Below, in pieces: positions 45,623 to 56,059 of a stretch of 64,000 nucleotides of DNA. The notes under the pieces are model-generated. The model did no database searches and was not told the DNA's origin. It worked only from the letters and a program-made list of their open reading frames with translations. This stretch comes from Halobacteriovoraceae bacterium. GTDB taxonomy: Bacteria; Bdellovibrionota; Bacteriovoracia; Bacteriovoracales; Bacteriovoracaceae. Numbering within the stretch: the stretch's first letter is position 1; the number at the start of each line of letters is the position of its first letter. Location: assembly GCA_002707495.1 (NCBI GenBank), contig PAMZ01000022.1:186001-250000 (forward strand), in the 5' to 3' direction. A program made the translations under genes and the position numbers.

Positions 45623-46447
45623 CTATTCGAACAAGAGTTTCCAAGTTCGATAATCCCCTTCAGCGAAACCAAATTGATAATTTAGAAAATTAAATGAGAT
45701 CCTAACAAGTCCCACTGAAGTACTCGGAAAATTTAGATAATTTTTATACGGTTCTAAACTAAATTTTTGAAACGCCTGTTTGTATCGCCTTCCGGCCTGA
45801 TACTCTTCAGATAATTGTCTGTTATCAGACAAATATTCGTCCATCTTAGAAGTACACTCTAAGCAACTAAATCCTCCATTAGATATATCTAAAAGACATA
45901 ACTCATCCTCACCTAATATTTTCTGGCAGAACTGACATTCTTCATAATTAGGCGCGATCCCTAAATGATGTATGAGTTTTGTAAAAAAAAGTAATAGATG
46001 TGTCATGTAATCTACGTTCTGGCCCTCCACTGCTTTATCGAGATAATAGAGAGCATTACTAAGTACATTAAATATTCCTTCATGCTCGTTAAAATCGATG
46101 TCATCAGTCTCACTAAGGGCGAGCTTTTGAATAACTTCTAAAAAAAACTGCGATAGCATAAACGCTCGATAATCATTTCGAATATACTTGGGCGCCCAAT
46201 TCACTTGATCGACTTTAGCGATTGAAAGTGGTTTTTGATCTGAATTATTGTAAATGCCTTTTGATTTTTGAAGAACAAAACTAAGCATATGACCGAGTTC
46301 AAGCAGACTTCCTTTTTTAGATTTACCGCCTCCTTGTCCTCCATAGACATAAAGAGAAGTCTTTTGACCCTTCCTCGTCAAAAGGTGAACGATCATATCT
46401 CGTTCTTTATAAGGAGTTTTTTGAAATACCAAGCCTTCAACTTTCAT
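45623..46447 (-). CDS. recO: DNA repair protein RecO
   Basis: About 274 residues. An OB-fold start (MKVEGLVFQKTPYKERDMIVHLLT) is typical of RecO. A helical domain follows, with the zinc-type motif CQFC...CLEC near 172-200. RecO loads RecA with RecFR during gap repair. Start choice: residue 13 of the longer reading frame (46447) is the family-like start. The gene begins 11 bases inside the end of the helicase gene. Confidence 0.87.
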   Translation of the reverse strand: MKVEGLVFQKTPYKERDMIVHLLTRKGQKTSLYVYGGQGGGKSKKGSLLELGHMLSFVLQKSKGIYNNSDQKPLSIAKVDQVNWAPKYIRNDYRAFMLSQFFLEVIQKLALSETDDIDFNEHEGIFNVLSNALYYLDKAVEGQNVDYMTHLLLFFTKLIHHLGIAPNYEECQFCQKILGEDELCLLDISNGGFSCLECTSKMDEYLSDNRQLSEEYQAGRRYKQAFQKFSLEPYKNYLNFPSTSVGLVRISFNFLNYQFGFAEGDYRTWKLLFE

Positions 46448-47402
46448 AATAAGAATATATATAATATCGCCATCTCTGACCAAAGCTTTTTAGAAATCCA
46501 AGCCAAAGTCCTTTCATCACCAAATAAGTTCTAAAATATATCCTGGTTAATGTGTGAACTTCGAAAGAAGATCCGTCTCGTCCTGCACGCCCTACCATTT
46601 GTAGATAAAAATCTAAGTTTTTCACCTTATAAGTAAAAAAGACCTTTGAGATAGCAGGAAGATTGACTCCGTGACTCACTACAGTTGTTGCAACTATATA
46701 ATCCCATTGGACTTCATCCCTAAGTTTTAGTGAGAATTCATAGGCTTCACCTCCTACGCAACTTATTGACTTAAATCCTCTCTTACTGAGCTGTTCACAA
46801 AGTCTTTTAACTTCCTCTCGATATTCACAAAAGATCAATTTCGTACCAGAACTATGATCATAAAAGACACTTCTCATTATGTTTTTCTTAGAAAAATATA
46901 CATAAACGGCACTAGGGTCATTGCGTAACTTCTGATTTCCAAAGTCCCAGATTCGAATCTGATTATAATTCGACATAAAAAGTTCGCTCATCTTTTGTTG
47001 GATTTTTTGACTCATTGTCGCTGATAAAAGTATCACAGGAGGGGAATTGGCAAGATGTTCTTCCATAAAATCTAAAAGTCCCTCGCGAAAGCTTTCTCCC
47101 CAGTAGAAATACAAATGGAATTCATCTAGAAGGTATAGGCTCGGTTCAACTCTAAGGTTTTGAAGAAGTTCGGGAGTAGAAATTAAAAGTTTAGGTTTTA
47201 GTTTTAGGTAGAGCTCATGATCTTTTCGAGAGCGAAAACAGAGACAAGAAATTCTATGCTCTAATGCCGAATGATAAACTTCTTCGCACAATGCACGAAG
47301 GGGGAAAACAAAAATAAAAGGACCTCTCTGATACTTGATCCATTCCAAAAGACGATAAGTTTTTCCCCACCCAGGTGGAGCTATGAGAAGATTAAGTCTC
47401 AA
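46437..47402 (-). CDS. Compact SF2 DEAD/H-type helicase overlapping recO
   Basis: 321 residues, unusually short, with both RecA lobes: Walker A APPGWGKT (8-15), DEFH (93-96), motif III SAT (127-129), VVSHGVNLP (motif V, 241-249) and motif VI QMVGRAGRDG (268-277). It looks like a stripped helicase core without accessory domains. TTG start with AAGGAGG 5 bases upstream. Co-directional and overlapping with recO, so a role in recombinational repair is likely, but its substrate (DNA or RNA) is unknown. Confidence 0.82.
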   Translation of the reverse strand: MRLNLLIAPPGWGKTYRLLEWIKYQRGPFIFVFPLRALCEEVYHSALEHRISCLCFRSRKDHELYLKLKPKLLISTPELLQNLRVEPSLYLLDEFHLYFYWGESFREGLLDFMEEHLANSPPVILLSATMSQKIQQKMSELFMSNYNQIRIWDFGNQKLRNDPSAVYVYFSKKNIMRSVFYDHSSGTKLIFCEYREEVKRLCEQLSKRGFKSISCVGGEAYEFSLKLRDEVQWDYIVATTVVSHGVNLPAISKVFFTYKVKNLDFYLQMVGRAGRDGSSFEVHTLTRIYFRTYLVMKGLWLGFLKSFGQRWRYYIYSYYES

Positions 47403-47520
47403 CTGAGCCTCCTTTCCTTATGAACTTCAAGCTGTCTATATATTGATTAAAGCTAAGGTTTTGAAATCTTGAGGCTTAGGACTATGCCCAATAGAATTCT
47501 GGTCACAAGATTTAGACAAA

Positions 47521-47808
47521 ATGGAGAAATACAACTATAAAGAGACCCTTATGGTACACAAAATTGAAAAAGTTTTAGATGAACAAATAAGACCTGCCCT
47601 TGCCTCTCATGGAGGGAATATTGAGATCATTGATTATGATAATAACAAGCTATTTGTGAAACTCTCTGGTGGTTGTCAAGGCTGCTCATCCTCTAAAGCG
47701 ACTTTAAAAGATGGTATCGAGCGTCTTTTAATTGGAAAATTCCCTGGACTCATAGATGAACTGGTAGATATGACTGACCATGCTGCCGGTGACAATCCGT
47801 TTATGTAA
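47521..47808 (+). CDS. NFU-type iron-sulfur cluster carrier (NifU C-terminal domain)
   Basis: 95 residues forming a single NFU domain: VLDEQIRPALASHGGNIEIIDYDNNKLFVKLSGGCQGCSSSKATLKDGIERLL, with CxxC at Cys52-Cys55. It carries [4Fe-4S] clusters to apo-proteins. A second ATG at 47551 gives an 85-residue protein with AAAGAG 8 bases upstream and may be the true start. Its end overlaps the convergent amidase gene by 8 bases. Confidence 0.88.
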   Translation: MEKYNYKETLMVHKIEKVLDEQIRPALASHGGNIEIIDYDNNKLFVKLSGGCQGCSSSKATLKDGIERLLIGKFPGLIDELVDMTDHAAGDNPFM

Positions 47809-48601
47809 ATTGCCTCTTATGCATTGTCATTCGCGATCTAATCTTCTGGATTAAATTTTTATCCAACTCAAAATTAGAAAAGCCCTCCCCTTCGCCAATC
47901 TCTGCTACAACTTCGCCCCAAGGATCAATAACGTAAGAATGTCCCCAGGTCTTTATTAAGTCATTATGATCGCCATATTGATCACTTGCGATGACATAGG
48001 ACTGATTTTCAATCGCACGCGCTTTTAATAAAGTAAGCCAATGCGCTCTTCCAGTAGGAACTGTAAATGCTGAAGCAATTGAGAAAACATTCACTCCTCT
48101 GGCATAATACTCTCTATAAATTTCAGGAAACCTTAAATCAAAGCAAATACTTATACCAAAATGAAAATCACCAATTTTGAAATCGACTAGTTTATTGCCT
48201 GAAGAATAAACCTTAGCCTCGTCTAAAACAGTACTTTCACCCTTGTGATCTATGGTGAAAAGGTGAACTTTATCATAAGCCGCAATTAATTTTCCATCTG
48301 GTGCAAAATTATAACTTCGATTGACGATATTATCTTTCGACATTGTCGCAGCACTTCCTCCCAGTAAGTAGAGAGAATTAGACTTTGCTAAAGCTTGAAT
48401 CGCTTTGTAATGCTCATTGCCATCTTCCACCAAATAAGGCGTAGGAGTCTTTCCATCACTCATTGAGTAGAAAACCTCAGGTAAAAATACAGCCTGAATT
48501 TGAGGATCAGATGCTCTTGCTTGATCGATTAGATCCTGAATAACAGCTAAATTATGCTTTGGATCTAATTTGGAGGTGATCTGAATCAAAGCAGCTTTCA
48601 T
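47801..48601 (-). CDS. Nitrilase-family carbon-nitrogen hydrolase (Nit2/omega-amidase-like)
   Basis: About 266 residues from the ATG at 48601, which has AGGAGA close upstream. The Glu-Lys-Cys triad is visible in FLPEVF, YDKVHLF and ISICFDLRFPEIYR, as in the C-N hydrolase superfamily. The FRFPELYR-like motif and the sequence around it fit Nit1/Nit2-type amidases, which clean up deaminated glutathione or alpha-keto acid amides. Exact substrate not known. In-frame upstream start at 48622 lacks a good ribosome site. Confidence 0.85.
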   Translation of the reverse strand: MKAALIQITSKLDPKHNLAVIQDLIDQARASDPQIQAVFLPEVFYSMSDGKTPTPYLVEDGNEHYKAIQALAKSNSLYLLGGSAATMSKDNIVNRSYNFAPDGKLIAAYDKVHLFTIDHKGESTVLDEAKVYSSGNKLVDFKIGDFHFGISICFDLRFPEIYREYYARGVNVFSIASAFTVPTGRAHWLTLLKARAIENQSYVIASDQYGDHNDLIKTWGHSYVIDPWGEVVAEIGEGEGFSNFELDKNLIQKIRSRMTMHKRQFT

Positions 48602-48646
48602 GTTTTCTCCTATTTTTTTCACTCATTGGAGTTTATCATAGATCAT

Positions 48647-49654
48647 ATGATAAAAAATATTCTTATCAATCTATTAAAGCTAGCTGCGGCTGGAAGCCTG
48701 ATAACTTGGCTTGTAAAGTCAGGAAAATTAGAGTTGTCTTTTATTGAGGAAGTCTTTCAAACAGATCCGCTAAGAATATTTTTTGCTATTGGATTTATTT
48801 TACTAGACCAATCTTTTGTCGCCTTACGACTCAAAATAATTATTCTCACTAAGGCTAAAGAGGCTATTTCTATTTTTAAACTTTTGATCATCAATTGGAT
48901 TGGTCTATTTTTTAACTCTGTACTCCCCGGTGCCGTAACAGGTGACCTTGTCAAAATCTTTTATATACGGGATATGGACCGCTCACTTCCCAAAGACTTT
49001 ATCTTTCTAGGGGTCTTTATGGATAGAGTAATTGGTCTCATAGGCCTCGTAACAGTTGGAACAGTTTTTAGTTTATTCAACTATAACACCCTGACCAGTT
49101 TATCCGAGAATGTGAAACACTTAGTTCATGTCAATATGTTATTATTTGCAGTGATTTTGGTTGCGGCATTTTTCTTTCTCTTTTTTCACCAGGTTCCACT
49201 TAAAATTTCTGCCAAATTGAAAACTTATCCCATATTAAATCGAATCATGCCGATTTTCGATCGAGTCTGGGAAACTTTTATTCTGTTTAAGAGTAGAATT
49301 TGGGAGCTGTTTTTGTGCAGTCTCGCCGTGCAGTTTTTTGCCATTCTAATTTTTTGGTATCTCGTTCACCCTTATGCAGAGGGTGGAGAATTAGACCTAG
49401 CTATTATGGCAGCCGTTCTCCCAATGGGTTTCATTAGTATTGCTATTCCCATAGCTCCCGCGGGCTTAGGTGTCGGTCACGCTGTTTTTGAATCCCTCTT
49501 TGCGTTTTTTAATATCACCAACGGAGCGAATTTATTTAATCTCTACTTCATTGTCATGATGATCACAAACATCACAGGGGCGATTCCCTACGTACTCTAT
49601 AGATCAAAAAACAAAGTGGATCTTCAAAAAATCAAAGAAGAACAAAGCCACTAG
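48647..49654 (+). CDS. Flippase-like membrane protein (LPG synthase TM / UPF0104 family)
   Basis: About 335 residues with ~8 TM helices. The segment [22 protein letters not shown] (near 90-112) and later [12 protein letters not shown] with [15 protein letters not shown] are signatures of the lysylphosphatidylglycerol synthase TM-domain family, which includes AglD2-like proteins. Without the synthase domain it may move a lipid or a lipid-linked sugar. A TTG at 48626 is in frame, but the ATG at 48647 is preferred; neither has a strong Shine-Dalgarno. It ends overlapping the convergent chemoreceptor gene. Confidence 0.85.
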   Translation: MIKNILINLLKLAAAGSLITWLVKSGKLELSFIEEVFQTDPLRIFFAIGFILLDQSFVALRLKIIILTKAKEAISIFKLLIINWIGLFFNSVLPGAVTGDLVKIFYIRDMDRSLPKDFIFLGVFMDRVIGLIGLVTVGTVFSLFNYNTLTSLSENVKHLVHVNMLLFAVILVAAFFFLFFHQVPLKISAKLKTYPILNRIMPIFDRVWETFILFKSRIWELFLCSLAVQFFAILIFWYLVHPYAEGGELDLAIMAAVLPMGFISIAIPIAPAGLGVGHAVFESLFAFFNITNGANLFNLYFIVMMITNITGAIPYVLYRSKNKVDLQKIKEEQSH

Positions 49655-51609
49655 CGCTTAGATTCCTCTACAATTTTACGTAAATTTGTCGCCAATTCAT
49701 CAAGCTTCTGTGCCGCTTTTAAACTCTCTTGGGCCCCCGTAAAACTTTTATTGGCCGAATTAGTCACTTGTTCAATAAGCTGTGAAATCTGAGAGACAGA
49801 CGTATTTTGTTCTAACAATACCTGACTCATACTAGAAGTCGTTTGCGCTTGCTCTTCAACTGCTGAAGCAGTGGTAAGTGAAATTTCACTGAGCTGATTG
49901 ATTTTATCCGCCACATTTTCTACTCCAGCCACAGCTTGAGTTGTAGATTGTTGAACATTTCCAATTTGATTTGAAATATCATCAGTAGCGACAGCAGTTT
50001 GTTTCGCAAGCTCTTTCACCTCGTTTGCAACAACGGCAAAACCTTTTCCTGCCTCGCCAGCTCGTGCTGCCTCGATGGTAGCATTTAAGGCCAAAAGATT
50101 CGTTTGCTGCGCAATTGAGTTAATAACTTTAATAACATTTCCAATATCCTCAGAAGCTTTTCCGAGATTATTGATGACATCACAAGCACTTTTACTATTC
50201 TCACTTGCATCCTGAGCTAGCACTGAAGTATCAACTGCAGAGCGACTTAGCTCTTTTATTGAAGCTGACATTTCTTCAGTACTCGTACTTACAGTTTGTA
50301 CTCCTTGACTGACCTCTTCTGAGTTCACCAAAGCCTGTTTCGAAAGTTCCAACGTGCTTTCCGCATCACTACTAAGACTTTGAGCATATTGCTGCAATCC
50401 ACCTGATGTCTCTTTTAGACTTTCAGCCGCTCTTTCAAAAGAATTGACTAAATTATTATAAGCTTCTTTTTCTTTTGTGAGATCAGTTGCGTATTTTACG
50501 ACTTTATAAACATTTCCATTTAGATCAAAAATTGGATTATAAGAAGCATTGATCCAAACTTCTTTTCCTTCTTTACTAAAGCGCTTATACTCACCTGAGT
50601 CAAACTCTCCACGAGAAAGCTTATCCCAAAAATTTCTATACTCTTGAGATTTTACATAATCTTGATCGCAAAAGATTCTATGATGCTGACCTACAATTTC
50701 ATTTAAGCTATAGCCTGTGACAGACAGAAAGTTGTCATTGGCTTTTAGGATTGTTCCATCGGGATTAAATTCAATCACGGCCTGAGACACATCTATCGCT
50801 TTAATTTGTCCCTCGTAATCTGCTGCTTTCATCTTCTGCTCGGTAATATCTGTCGCAAATTTTACAACTTTAAATACGGTTCCCTCATCATCACAGATGG
50901 GGTTATAAGTGGCATTGATCCAGATATCCTCACCATCTTTTTTTACTCTTCTAAACTCACCTGAATGAAATTCACCTCGTCCAAGAGAGTCCCAAAACCT
51001 CTTATACTCTAATGAACTTGAATACTCTGAGTCACAAAACATTCTATGATGATGACCTTCAATCTCACTTAAACTATACCCAAGTGCTGCCAAAAAATTA
51101 TCGTTAGCATTAATAATCGTTCCGTCTAAATTGAATTCAATAACAGCTTGAGACTTATGAATCGCAAGGATCTGCCCTTCTTGATCAAGTTGTTTCTTTT
51201 TTTGATCCGTAATATCAGTAGCAAACTTTACAACCTTATATGGCTTTCCATTTTCTCCAAAGATTGGGTTATAAGACGCATTGATCCAGATCTCTTTTCC
51301 TTCTTTAGTTATTCTTTTAAACTCCCCAGAAAAGGTTTCTCCATCACTAAGAGCTTTCCAGAATTGTTCATAATCTTTCGATTGAATATACTTTTCATCA
51401 CAAAACATACGGTGATGACTGCCCTGAACTTCATTTAAGTCATATCCTAATGCGGCTAAAAAATTATCGTTTGCACTTAGAATGGTCCCATCTAGTTTGA
51501 ATTCAATGGTAGCCTGAGTCTGATTAAGAGCGGTTAAGATAGCCTCAGTATCACTTGAAGTCTTTTTAGATTGGGAAGCGTTTTCATCCATTTTTTTAGC
51601 TGTACTCAT
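49651..51609 (-). CDS. Soluble chemoreceptor with three PAS domains
   Basis: 652 residues with no TM helix. Three tandem PAS domains of ~122 residues each (~30-135, ~152-257, ~274-380) are close copies of one another, each with ATIEF/AVIEF-type starts, HHRMFCD, GEF and W(I)NASYNPI followed by [10 protein letters not shown]. The signalling domain follows (~400-650) with the conserved hairpin [36 protein letters not shown]. It should form cytoplasmic arrays with CheA/CheW. PAS domains probably sense redox, oxygen or a small ligand. AAAGG lies 7-10 bases before the start. Confidence 0.92.
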   Translation of the reverse strand: MSTAKKMDENASQSKKTSSDTEAILTALNQTQATIEFKLDGTILSANDNFLAALGYDLNEVQGSHHRMFCDEKYIQSKDYEQFWKALSDGETFSGEFKRITKEGKEIWINASYNPIFGENGKPYKVVKFATDITDQKKKQLDQEGQILAIHKSQAVIEFNLDGTIINANDNFLAALGYSLSEIEGHHHRMFCDSEYSSSLEYKRFWDSLGRGEFHSGEFRRVKKDGEDIWINATYNPICDDEGTVFKVVKFATDITEQKMKAADYEGQIKAIDVSQAVIEFNPDGTILKANDNFLSVTGYSLNEIVGQHHRIFCDQDYVKSQEYRNFWDKLSRGEFDSGEYKRFSKEGKEVWINASYNPIFDLNGNVYKVVKYATDLTKEKEAYNNLVNSFERAAESLKETSGGLQQYAQSLSSDAESTLELSKQALVNSEEVSQGVQTVSTSTEEMSASIKELSRSAVDTSVLAQDASENSKSACDVINNLGKASEDIGNVIKVINSIAQQTNLLALNATIEAARAGEAGKGFAVVANEVKELAKQTAVATDDISNQIGNVQQSTTQAVAGVENVADKINQLSEISLTTASAVEEQAQTTSSMSQVLLEQNTSVSQISQLIEQVTNSANKSFTGAQESLKAAQKLDELATNLRKIVEESKR

Positions 51610-51696
51610 TGATTTCCACCTTTGAAATTATCGAAGATATTCTTATTTTACTGTTAAGATTTTTTCGACAAATTAAAATGAAACCTTGAGAAGTAA

Positions 51697-52308
51697 TTAA
51701 AAATTAAAGATTTTACTTGAGTCTACGTGTCCATATTGAATAGAACGATTCTTTAGTCGCTCCAAATTTAGAAGAAATCCTAGTTCTTCTGAACTATTAT
51801 TGAGTTTCCTGACCTTTTTAGACTCTTTTTTAAGGATGGAAAAAACTTCCCTAGGCAGGGTAACAATCCCATTAAGCAGGTACCATTCTTCATTAAACTT
51901 CACAGCTCTGCCTAAAAATAAATCATCCTCCACCAATGGGAGGTGTCCATTCTCTTTAGCTAAAGAGAAACGCTCAGAATGAAGAACATCGTTTATAATG
52001 ATTTGCTTTCTAAAATTAATCTTCTTGAAATGAAAAAGAGAATAATTGATCTCACTTAAACTTTGAGCAATTTCACTCGGCTTAGAACTCAAATATTTAT
52101 CTATAAAACGCGAGCCATCCTTTCTTTCATAATCAAAAATATACCAATGATTAAAACTATTCATACGAGATTCGTACTCATCAGATTCTTCGTCAATTTT
52201 TCCGGTACGATTTACAAAAGCTTCCTTGGCAGCTTTTAGCTCTTCATAATATTTTTCAGAGGTGTAGAAGTCTAGAATCTTATCAAACTCGTCTTGAACG
52301 ATATTCAT
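51697..52308 (-). CDS. Conserved-looking protein of unknown function downstream of lepA
   Basis: 203 residues, acidic-basic mixed, soluble. Notable: SRMNSFNHWYIFDYERKDGSRFIDKYLSSKP near 47-78, ordered beta-rich middle (FRKQIIINDVLHSERFSL; FLGRAVKFNEEWYLLNGIVTLP) and a helical end. The FxxWYxFD segment recalls uncharacterised proteins of predatory and related bacteria, but I cannot name a family. Its start overlaps the lepA stop by one base (TAATG), so it is cotranslated with lepA. Confidence 0.5.
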   Translation of the reverse strand: MNIVQDEFDKILDFYTSEKYYEELKAAKEAFVNRTGKIDEESDEYESRMNSFNHWYIFDYERKDGSRFIDKYLSSKPSEIAQSLSEINYSLFHFKKINFRKQIIINDVLHSERFSLAKENGHLPLVEDDLFLGRAVKFNEEWYLLNGIVTLPREVFSILKKESKKVRKLNNSSEELGFLLNLERLKNRSIQYGHVDSSKIFNF

Positions 52309-54107
52309 TATTCATCCACCTTTAACACTGCAAGAAACGCCTCCTGAGGAATTTCAACATTCCCCACCATTTTCATGCGTTTCTTCCCTTTCTTCTGTTT
52401 TTCAAGAAGTTTACGTTTTCTAGAAATATCACCACCGTAACATTTGGCGAGTACGTTTTTACGAAGGGCTTTCACCGTCTCCCTTGCAATGATTTTATTT
52501 CCAATGGCAGCTTGAATAGCGATATCAAATTGTTGGCGGTCGATGATATTTCTTAATTTCCCTACCAGGTCTCGACCTTTAGTATAAGAAGAAGACTCAT
52601 GACAAATAAGTGATAAAGCATCAACTGGATCCCCATTCATCAAGATATCTAGCTTCACAAGCTTCCCAGCCATATAGTCCTTGAACTCGTAGTCCATTGA
52701 AGCATAACCTTTGGTGATTGATTTTAGCTGATCGTAAAAATCAAAAACCATTTCACTTAGGGGGAGGTAATAGATAACCTGAACTCTTTCAGCTGTTATA
52801 TATTTTATATCCTGCTGAATCCCTCTTCGCTTTTCACAAAGAGTTATAATTTGACCAACAAATTCATTGGGAACGTGTATCGAAATTTCCACCATCGGCT
52901 CTGCTATGCTTTCGATTTCACCAATATCTGGAAGCTCTGAAGGATTATCAACCATCATCTCTTCGCCGGCTTTTGTTCTTACTTGATAGCTTACGCTGGG
53001 TGCTGTGGAAATCAAATCAAGATCAAATTCTCGCTCAAGCCTTTCTTGAATGATCGACATATGAAGGAGTCCTAAGAAGCCGCATCTAAAACCAAGTCCT
53101 AACGCCCCTGAAGATTCTGGGTCATAGGTAAAAGACGAATCGTTAAGTGCGAGCTTTTCAAGAGCTTCTTTAAGTTCCTCATAGTCCTCACTTGCCACAG
53201 GAAAAATCCCGCAAAAAACCATGGGTTTGGTTTCTTCATAACCCGCGAGTGAAGGTGTGTCTTTTTTCTTATCGTGGACTATTGTATCACCTATTTTGAT
53301 GTCTCGAATCGTTTTAACTCCACAGATAATAACGCCAACCTCTCCAGCTCCTAACTCATCCACTTCAGTATAAAAGGGTTGGTGGACAGCAAGTTTGATA
53401 ATCTCATAAGTCTTATCTGAATGTTTAAAATAAATTTTGTCTTTAACTTTAAGTATCCCCTCAAAAACTCTCGTTAGAACAACAACTCCACGATAGGGAT
53501 CAAACCACGAATCGAAAATGAGCGCTTGCAAGTCAGAATCAGAGTTCCCTTTGGGTGGTGGAACGAGCTTGATGATTTCTTCCAGAAGATCTTCTACGCC
53601 AAGGCCTGATTTAGCTGAGACTAAAGGAGCATTCGCAGCTTCAATTCCAACCACGTCTTCTATTTCCTGTTTCACTTTATCGCAATCAGCGTGGGGCAAA
53701 TCAATTTTATTAAGAACAGGAAAAATTTCTAAATCATTTTCCATCGCCATATAAACATTCGCAAGGGTTTGGGCCTCAACCCCTTGAGAGGCATCAACAA
53801 CTAAGAGTGCGCCTTCACAAGATGCCAACGATCTTGAAACTTCGTATGAGAAATCAACATGTCCCGGAGTATCTATAAGGTTGAGATAATAAGTTTCACC
53901 ATCTTTGGCCAGGTATTTTAGTCTTACTGTCTGAGCTTTAATCGTAATTCCACGCTCTTTTTCAATATCCATATTGTCGAGTAATCGATCTTTTTTTTCT
54001 CGATCTGTAATAGCGTGAGTCATCTCGATTAAACGATCTGCGAGCGTTGATTTCCCATGGTCAATATGGGCGATAATCGAAAAATTACGAATCTTAGAAG
54101 TTTCCAT
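52308..54107 (-). CDS. lepA: Elongation factor 4, LepA
   Basis: 599 residues. G1 AHIDHGKST (13-21), G3 [13 protein letters not shown]4 NKIDLP, then the EF-G-like domains and the LepA C-terminal domain ([97 protein letters not shown]). It back-translocates or rescues ribosomes. Full family length. The following unknown gene overlaps by one base. Confidence 0.98.
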   Translation of the reverse strand: METSKIRNFSIIAHIDHGKSTLADRLIEMTHAITDREKKDRLLDNMDIEKERGITIKAQTVRLKYLAKDGETYYLNLIDTPGHVDFSYEVSRSLASCEGALLVVDASQGVEAQTLANVYMAMENDLEIFPVLNKIDLPHADCDKVKQEIEDVVGIEAANAPLVSAKSGLGVEDLLEEIIKLVPPPKGNSDSDLQALIFDSWFDPYRGVVVLTRVFEGILKVKDKIYFKHSDKTYEIIKLAVHQPFYTEVDELGAGEVGVIICGVKTIRDIKIGDTIVHDKKKDTPSLAGYEETKPMVFCGIFPVASEDYEELKEALEKLALNDSSFTYDPESSGALGLGFRCGFLGLLHMSIIQERLEREFDLDLISTAPSVSYQVRTKAGEEMMVDNPSELPDIGEIESIAEPMVEISIHVPNEFVGQIITLCEKRRGIQQDIKYITAERVQVIYYLPLSEMVFDFYDQLKSITKGYASMDYEFKDYMAGKLVKLDILMNGDPVDALSLICHESSSYTKGRDLVGKLRNIIDRQQFDIAIQAAIGNKIIARETVKALRKNVLAKCYGGDISRKRKLLEKQKKGKKRMKMVGNVEIPQEAFLAVLKVDE

Positions 54108-54190
54108 AGTGGCATGCTAAGATACATAAATTATTACATCTTTGCTAGCTAACAATTCATTTGACGCATAGAAAAGTGCTCAAAAACTGG

Positions 54191-55357
54191 TTAGGAGAAG
54201 GCCTCTTTTGAAAGTACCATCATGTAGTAATCCAGTGCTGATTCTTTTGCTCGAATGGGGATGACGTTTGCATAGCCATTAAAAACATCTTCCTCGGTTT
54301 CAATCGACTCCCCCTCTTCATTTTCTTCCACTTTTTTATGAGTGATACAAATCTCGTGATTTTCAATTTTTGAGCGCCTTTTTATTGCAAGCTCAAACGC
54401 ATCTTTTATATCATTAGAAATGACCGTATCAGAAATATTCTTATTCAGGATCGAGTCAGAATCGAGATTCAATTGATTATACATCTGGTTATTAAGATAA
54501 ATCAGTTCTCCATTCGCATTGGCAATCAGAACATTTCTTCGAACCATATTGGCAAGGATATCAAATTTTCTTCTCTCAACCGAAATTCTATCGGTTCTCA
54601 GATCTTCAAAGTTTTTCATACTCGAGATCATTTTGTTGAGCTCTTTAGCAAGTTCTCCAATCTCATCGTCTTTATTATAGTAAATCGAGACGTCGAAATT
54701 ACAGTCTTGAAGCTCTCGTACGGCATCATTAATTTTCTTGAAAGGCAGTGCAACGTTTCCAGGAATGACTAAACTCAATAAAATGGTCGCAAAAAAAGTA
54801 ATAATAAGATCAATCAGCATATATCTTCTGGTCTCACCTACAATTTTTTTAATTTGTTTATCCCTCTCTTGATTTTGCCGGAATTGGATATCTTGAATTT
54901 CCGTAAACGATTCCAAAATCCTATCTGCAAACTTGCTGACAGCAGCTCGCCCTTTATCGTCTCTTATATCGAAGGGAGAGACTTTTCCTAAAATCGTCTG
55001 TAGAGAATCAACATAGCTAATCATCTTTGTCAGAGTAGACCTAACTTCTGCGCTATCATAGAGAGCACTTAAGTTTTGAAGCTGATCTTGAAAATCAGAG
55101 CAAATAGATTTTAATTGCTCAAGATCATCTTCTTTGGCCCTGTTGGTGATAATCAGTTTTTGCAATTTAATAATCCTAACAGCAGAAATACTTATTTCCT
55201 CAGATAAAATCGTATTTTGATTTGTGTTTTGAGTGATCACTTCAATTTGATCATTTAAGGAGTTTAGAAAATAGAAAATAGTAAAGCCTATGACCAAAAC
55301 CATGATATTGGCCACGGCAAAACTAAAAGCAATTCTCTTTTTTAAAGATAAATTCAT
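54191..55357 (-). CDS. Membrane HAMP-PAS sensor protein without an output domain, in the trk operon
   Basis: 388 residues. TM1 (~11-31), a periplasmic four-helix-type region (~32-182), TM2 (~183-203), HAMP (~204-256: VALPFKKINDAV, DDEIGELAKELNKMISSMKNFEDLRTDRI) and a PAS domain (~262-385: FDILANMVRRNVLIANANGELIYLNNQMYNQLN). There is no histidine kinase, GGDEF, or MCP output after the PAS. It starts 3 bases after trkA, so it belongs to the K+ uptake operon. It may sense turgor or redox state and pass the signal by protein contact. Function inferred. Confidence 0.75.
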   Translation of the reverse strand: MNLSLKKRIAFSFAVANIMVLVIGFTIFYFLNSLNDQIEVITQNTNQNTILSEEISISAVRIIKLQKLIITNRAKEDDLEQLKSICSDFQDQLQNLSALYDSAEVRSTLTKMISYVDSLQTILGKVSPFDIRDDKGRAAVSKFADRILESFTEIQDIQFRQNQERDKQIKKIVGETRRYMLIDLIITFFATILLSLVIPGNVALPFKKINDAVRELQDCNFDVSIYYNKDDEIGELAKELNKMISSMKNFEDLRTDRISVERRKFDILANMVRRNVLIANANGELIYLNNQMYNQLNLDSDSILNKNISDTVISNDIKDAFELAIKRRSKIENHEICITHKKVEENEEGESIETEEDVFNGYANVIPIRAKESALDYYMMVLSKEAFS

Positions 55358-55360
55358 AAA

Positions 55361-56056
55361 TTAGCTCTCCGCAATGTCAGAGAAGAGTTTATTAAAGTTC
55401 TTCTCTGATCCTACTAGTACTACAACATCGTCTTCATCAATGACATCCATAGGAAGTGGGCTATCATTGATCTCGACCCTAAATGAAGACTTTCCATCTT
55501 CGGTAATAAAGGGAACTCGTTTCTGTAATGCAACTATATTGAGTGAATAATTTTGTCTGATCTGACTTTCAACTAAGGTTCGTCCGGCAAATTTCTTACC
55601 TAAACGAAGTTCCACTATAGAATATCCGGCTGCAAAATTATAGCGCTGAAGCACGTGAGGCGCGACTATCTTGGATGCGACAATTTCTCCCATCTCCTCT
55701 TCAACTCTAATAATCTCTGAGGCCCCTATTTCTTTAAGAACATGTTCGTGCAAGTTCGTTGTTGCCCTTGCTATAATTTTTCCCACACCAAGTTTTCTGA
55801 GAAGTGCTACCGCAAGAATACTGGTTTCAATATTATCCCCAATTGCAACTATCGCAACGTCCACATCGGTGATATTCGTTCCCCGGACGGCTCTCTCATT
55901 GGTAATATCAACCTTTATGGCATGGGTGACTCGTTCTTTAATTTTCTCAACGAGTTCTTCCTTATTGTCAATTGCAATAACTTCCGCACCTTTTTCAAAA
56001 AGTCGCGTTGCCGTTTTTGCTCCAAATGTTCCTAATCCAATTACTGTTACAATCAT
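55361..56056 (-). CDS. Trk/Ktr potassium-transport NAD-binding protein TrkA/KtrA
   Basis: 231 residues: RCK_N nucleotide-binding domain with GLGTFGAKTATRLFEKGAEVIAIDNKEELVEKI (NAD/ATP motif), DVAIVAIGDNIETSILAVALLRKLGV, then an RCK_C domain (YSIVELRLGKKFAGRTLVESQIRQNY). A single-RCK protein like KtrA, rather than the doubled E. coli TrkA. It gates the TrkH channel. It starts 3 bases after trkH on the same transcript. Confidence 0.93.
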   Translation of the reverse strand: MIVTVIGLGTFGAKTATRLFEKGAEVIAIDNKEELVEKIKERVTHAIKVDITNERAVRGTNITDVDVAIVAIGDNIETSILAVALLRKLGVGKIIARATTNLHEHVLKEIGASEIIRVEEEMGEIVASKIVAPHVLQRYNFAAGYSIVELRLGKKFAGRTLVESQIRQNYSLNIVALQKRVPFITEDGKSSFRVEINDSPLPMDVIDEDDVVVLVGSEKNFNKLFSDIAES

Positions 56057-56059
56057 AAA

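Noticed and set aside
46945..46975. GATTCGAATC resembling a tRNA T-arm
   Set aside because: It lies inside the conserved helicase gene and no clover leaf can be formed.
51628..51635. TTCGATAA as a sigma-28 -10 element before the chemoreceptor gene
   Set aside because: The nearest TAAA is only 11 bases upstream rather than the usual 15, so the promoter is incomplete.
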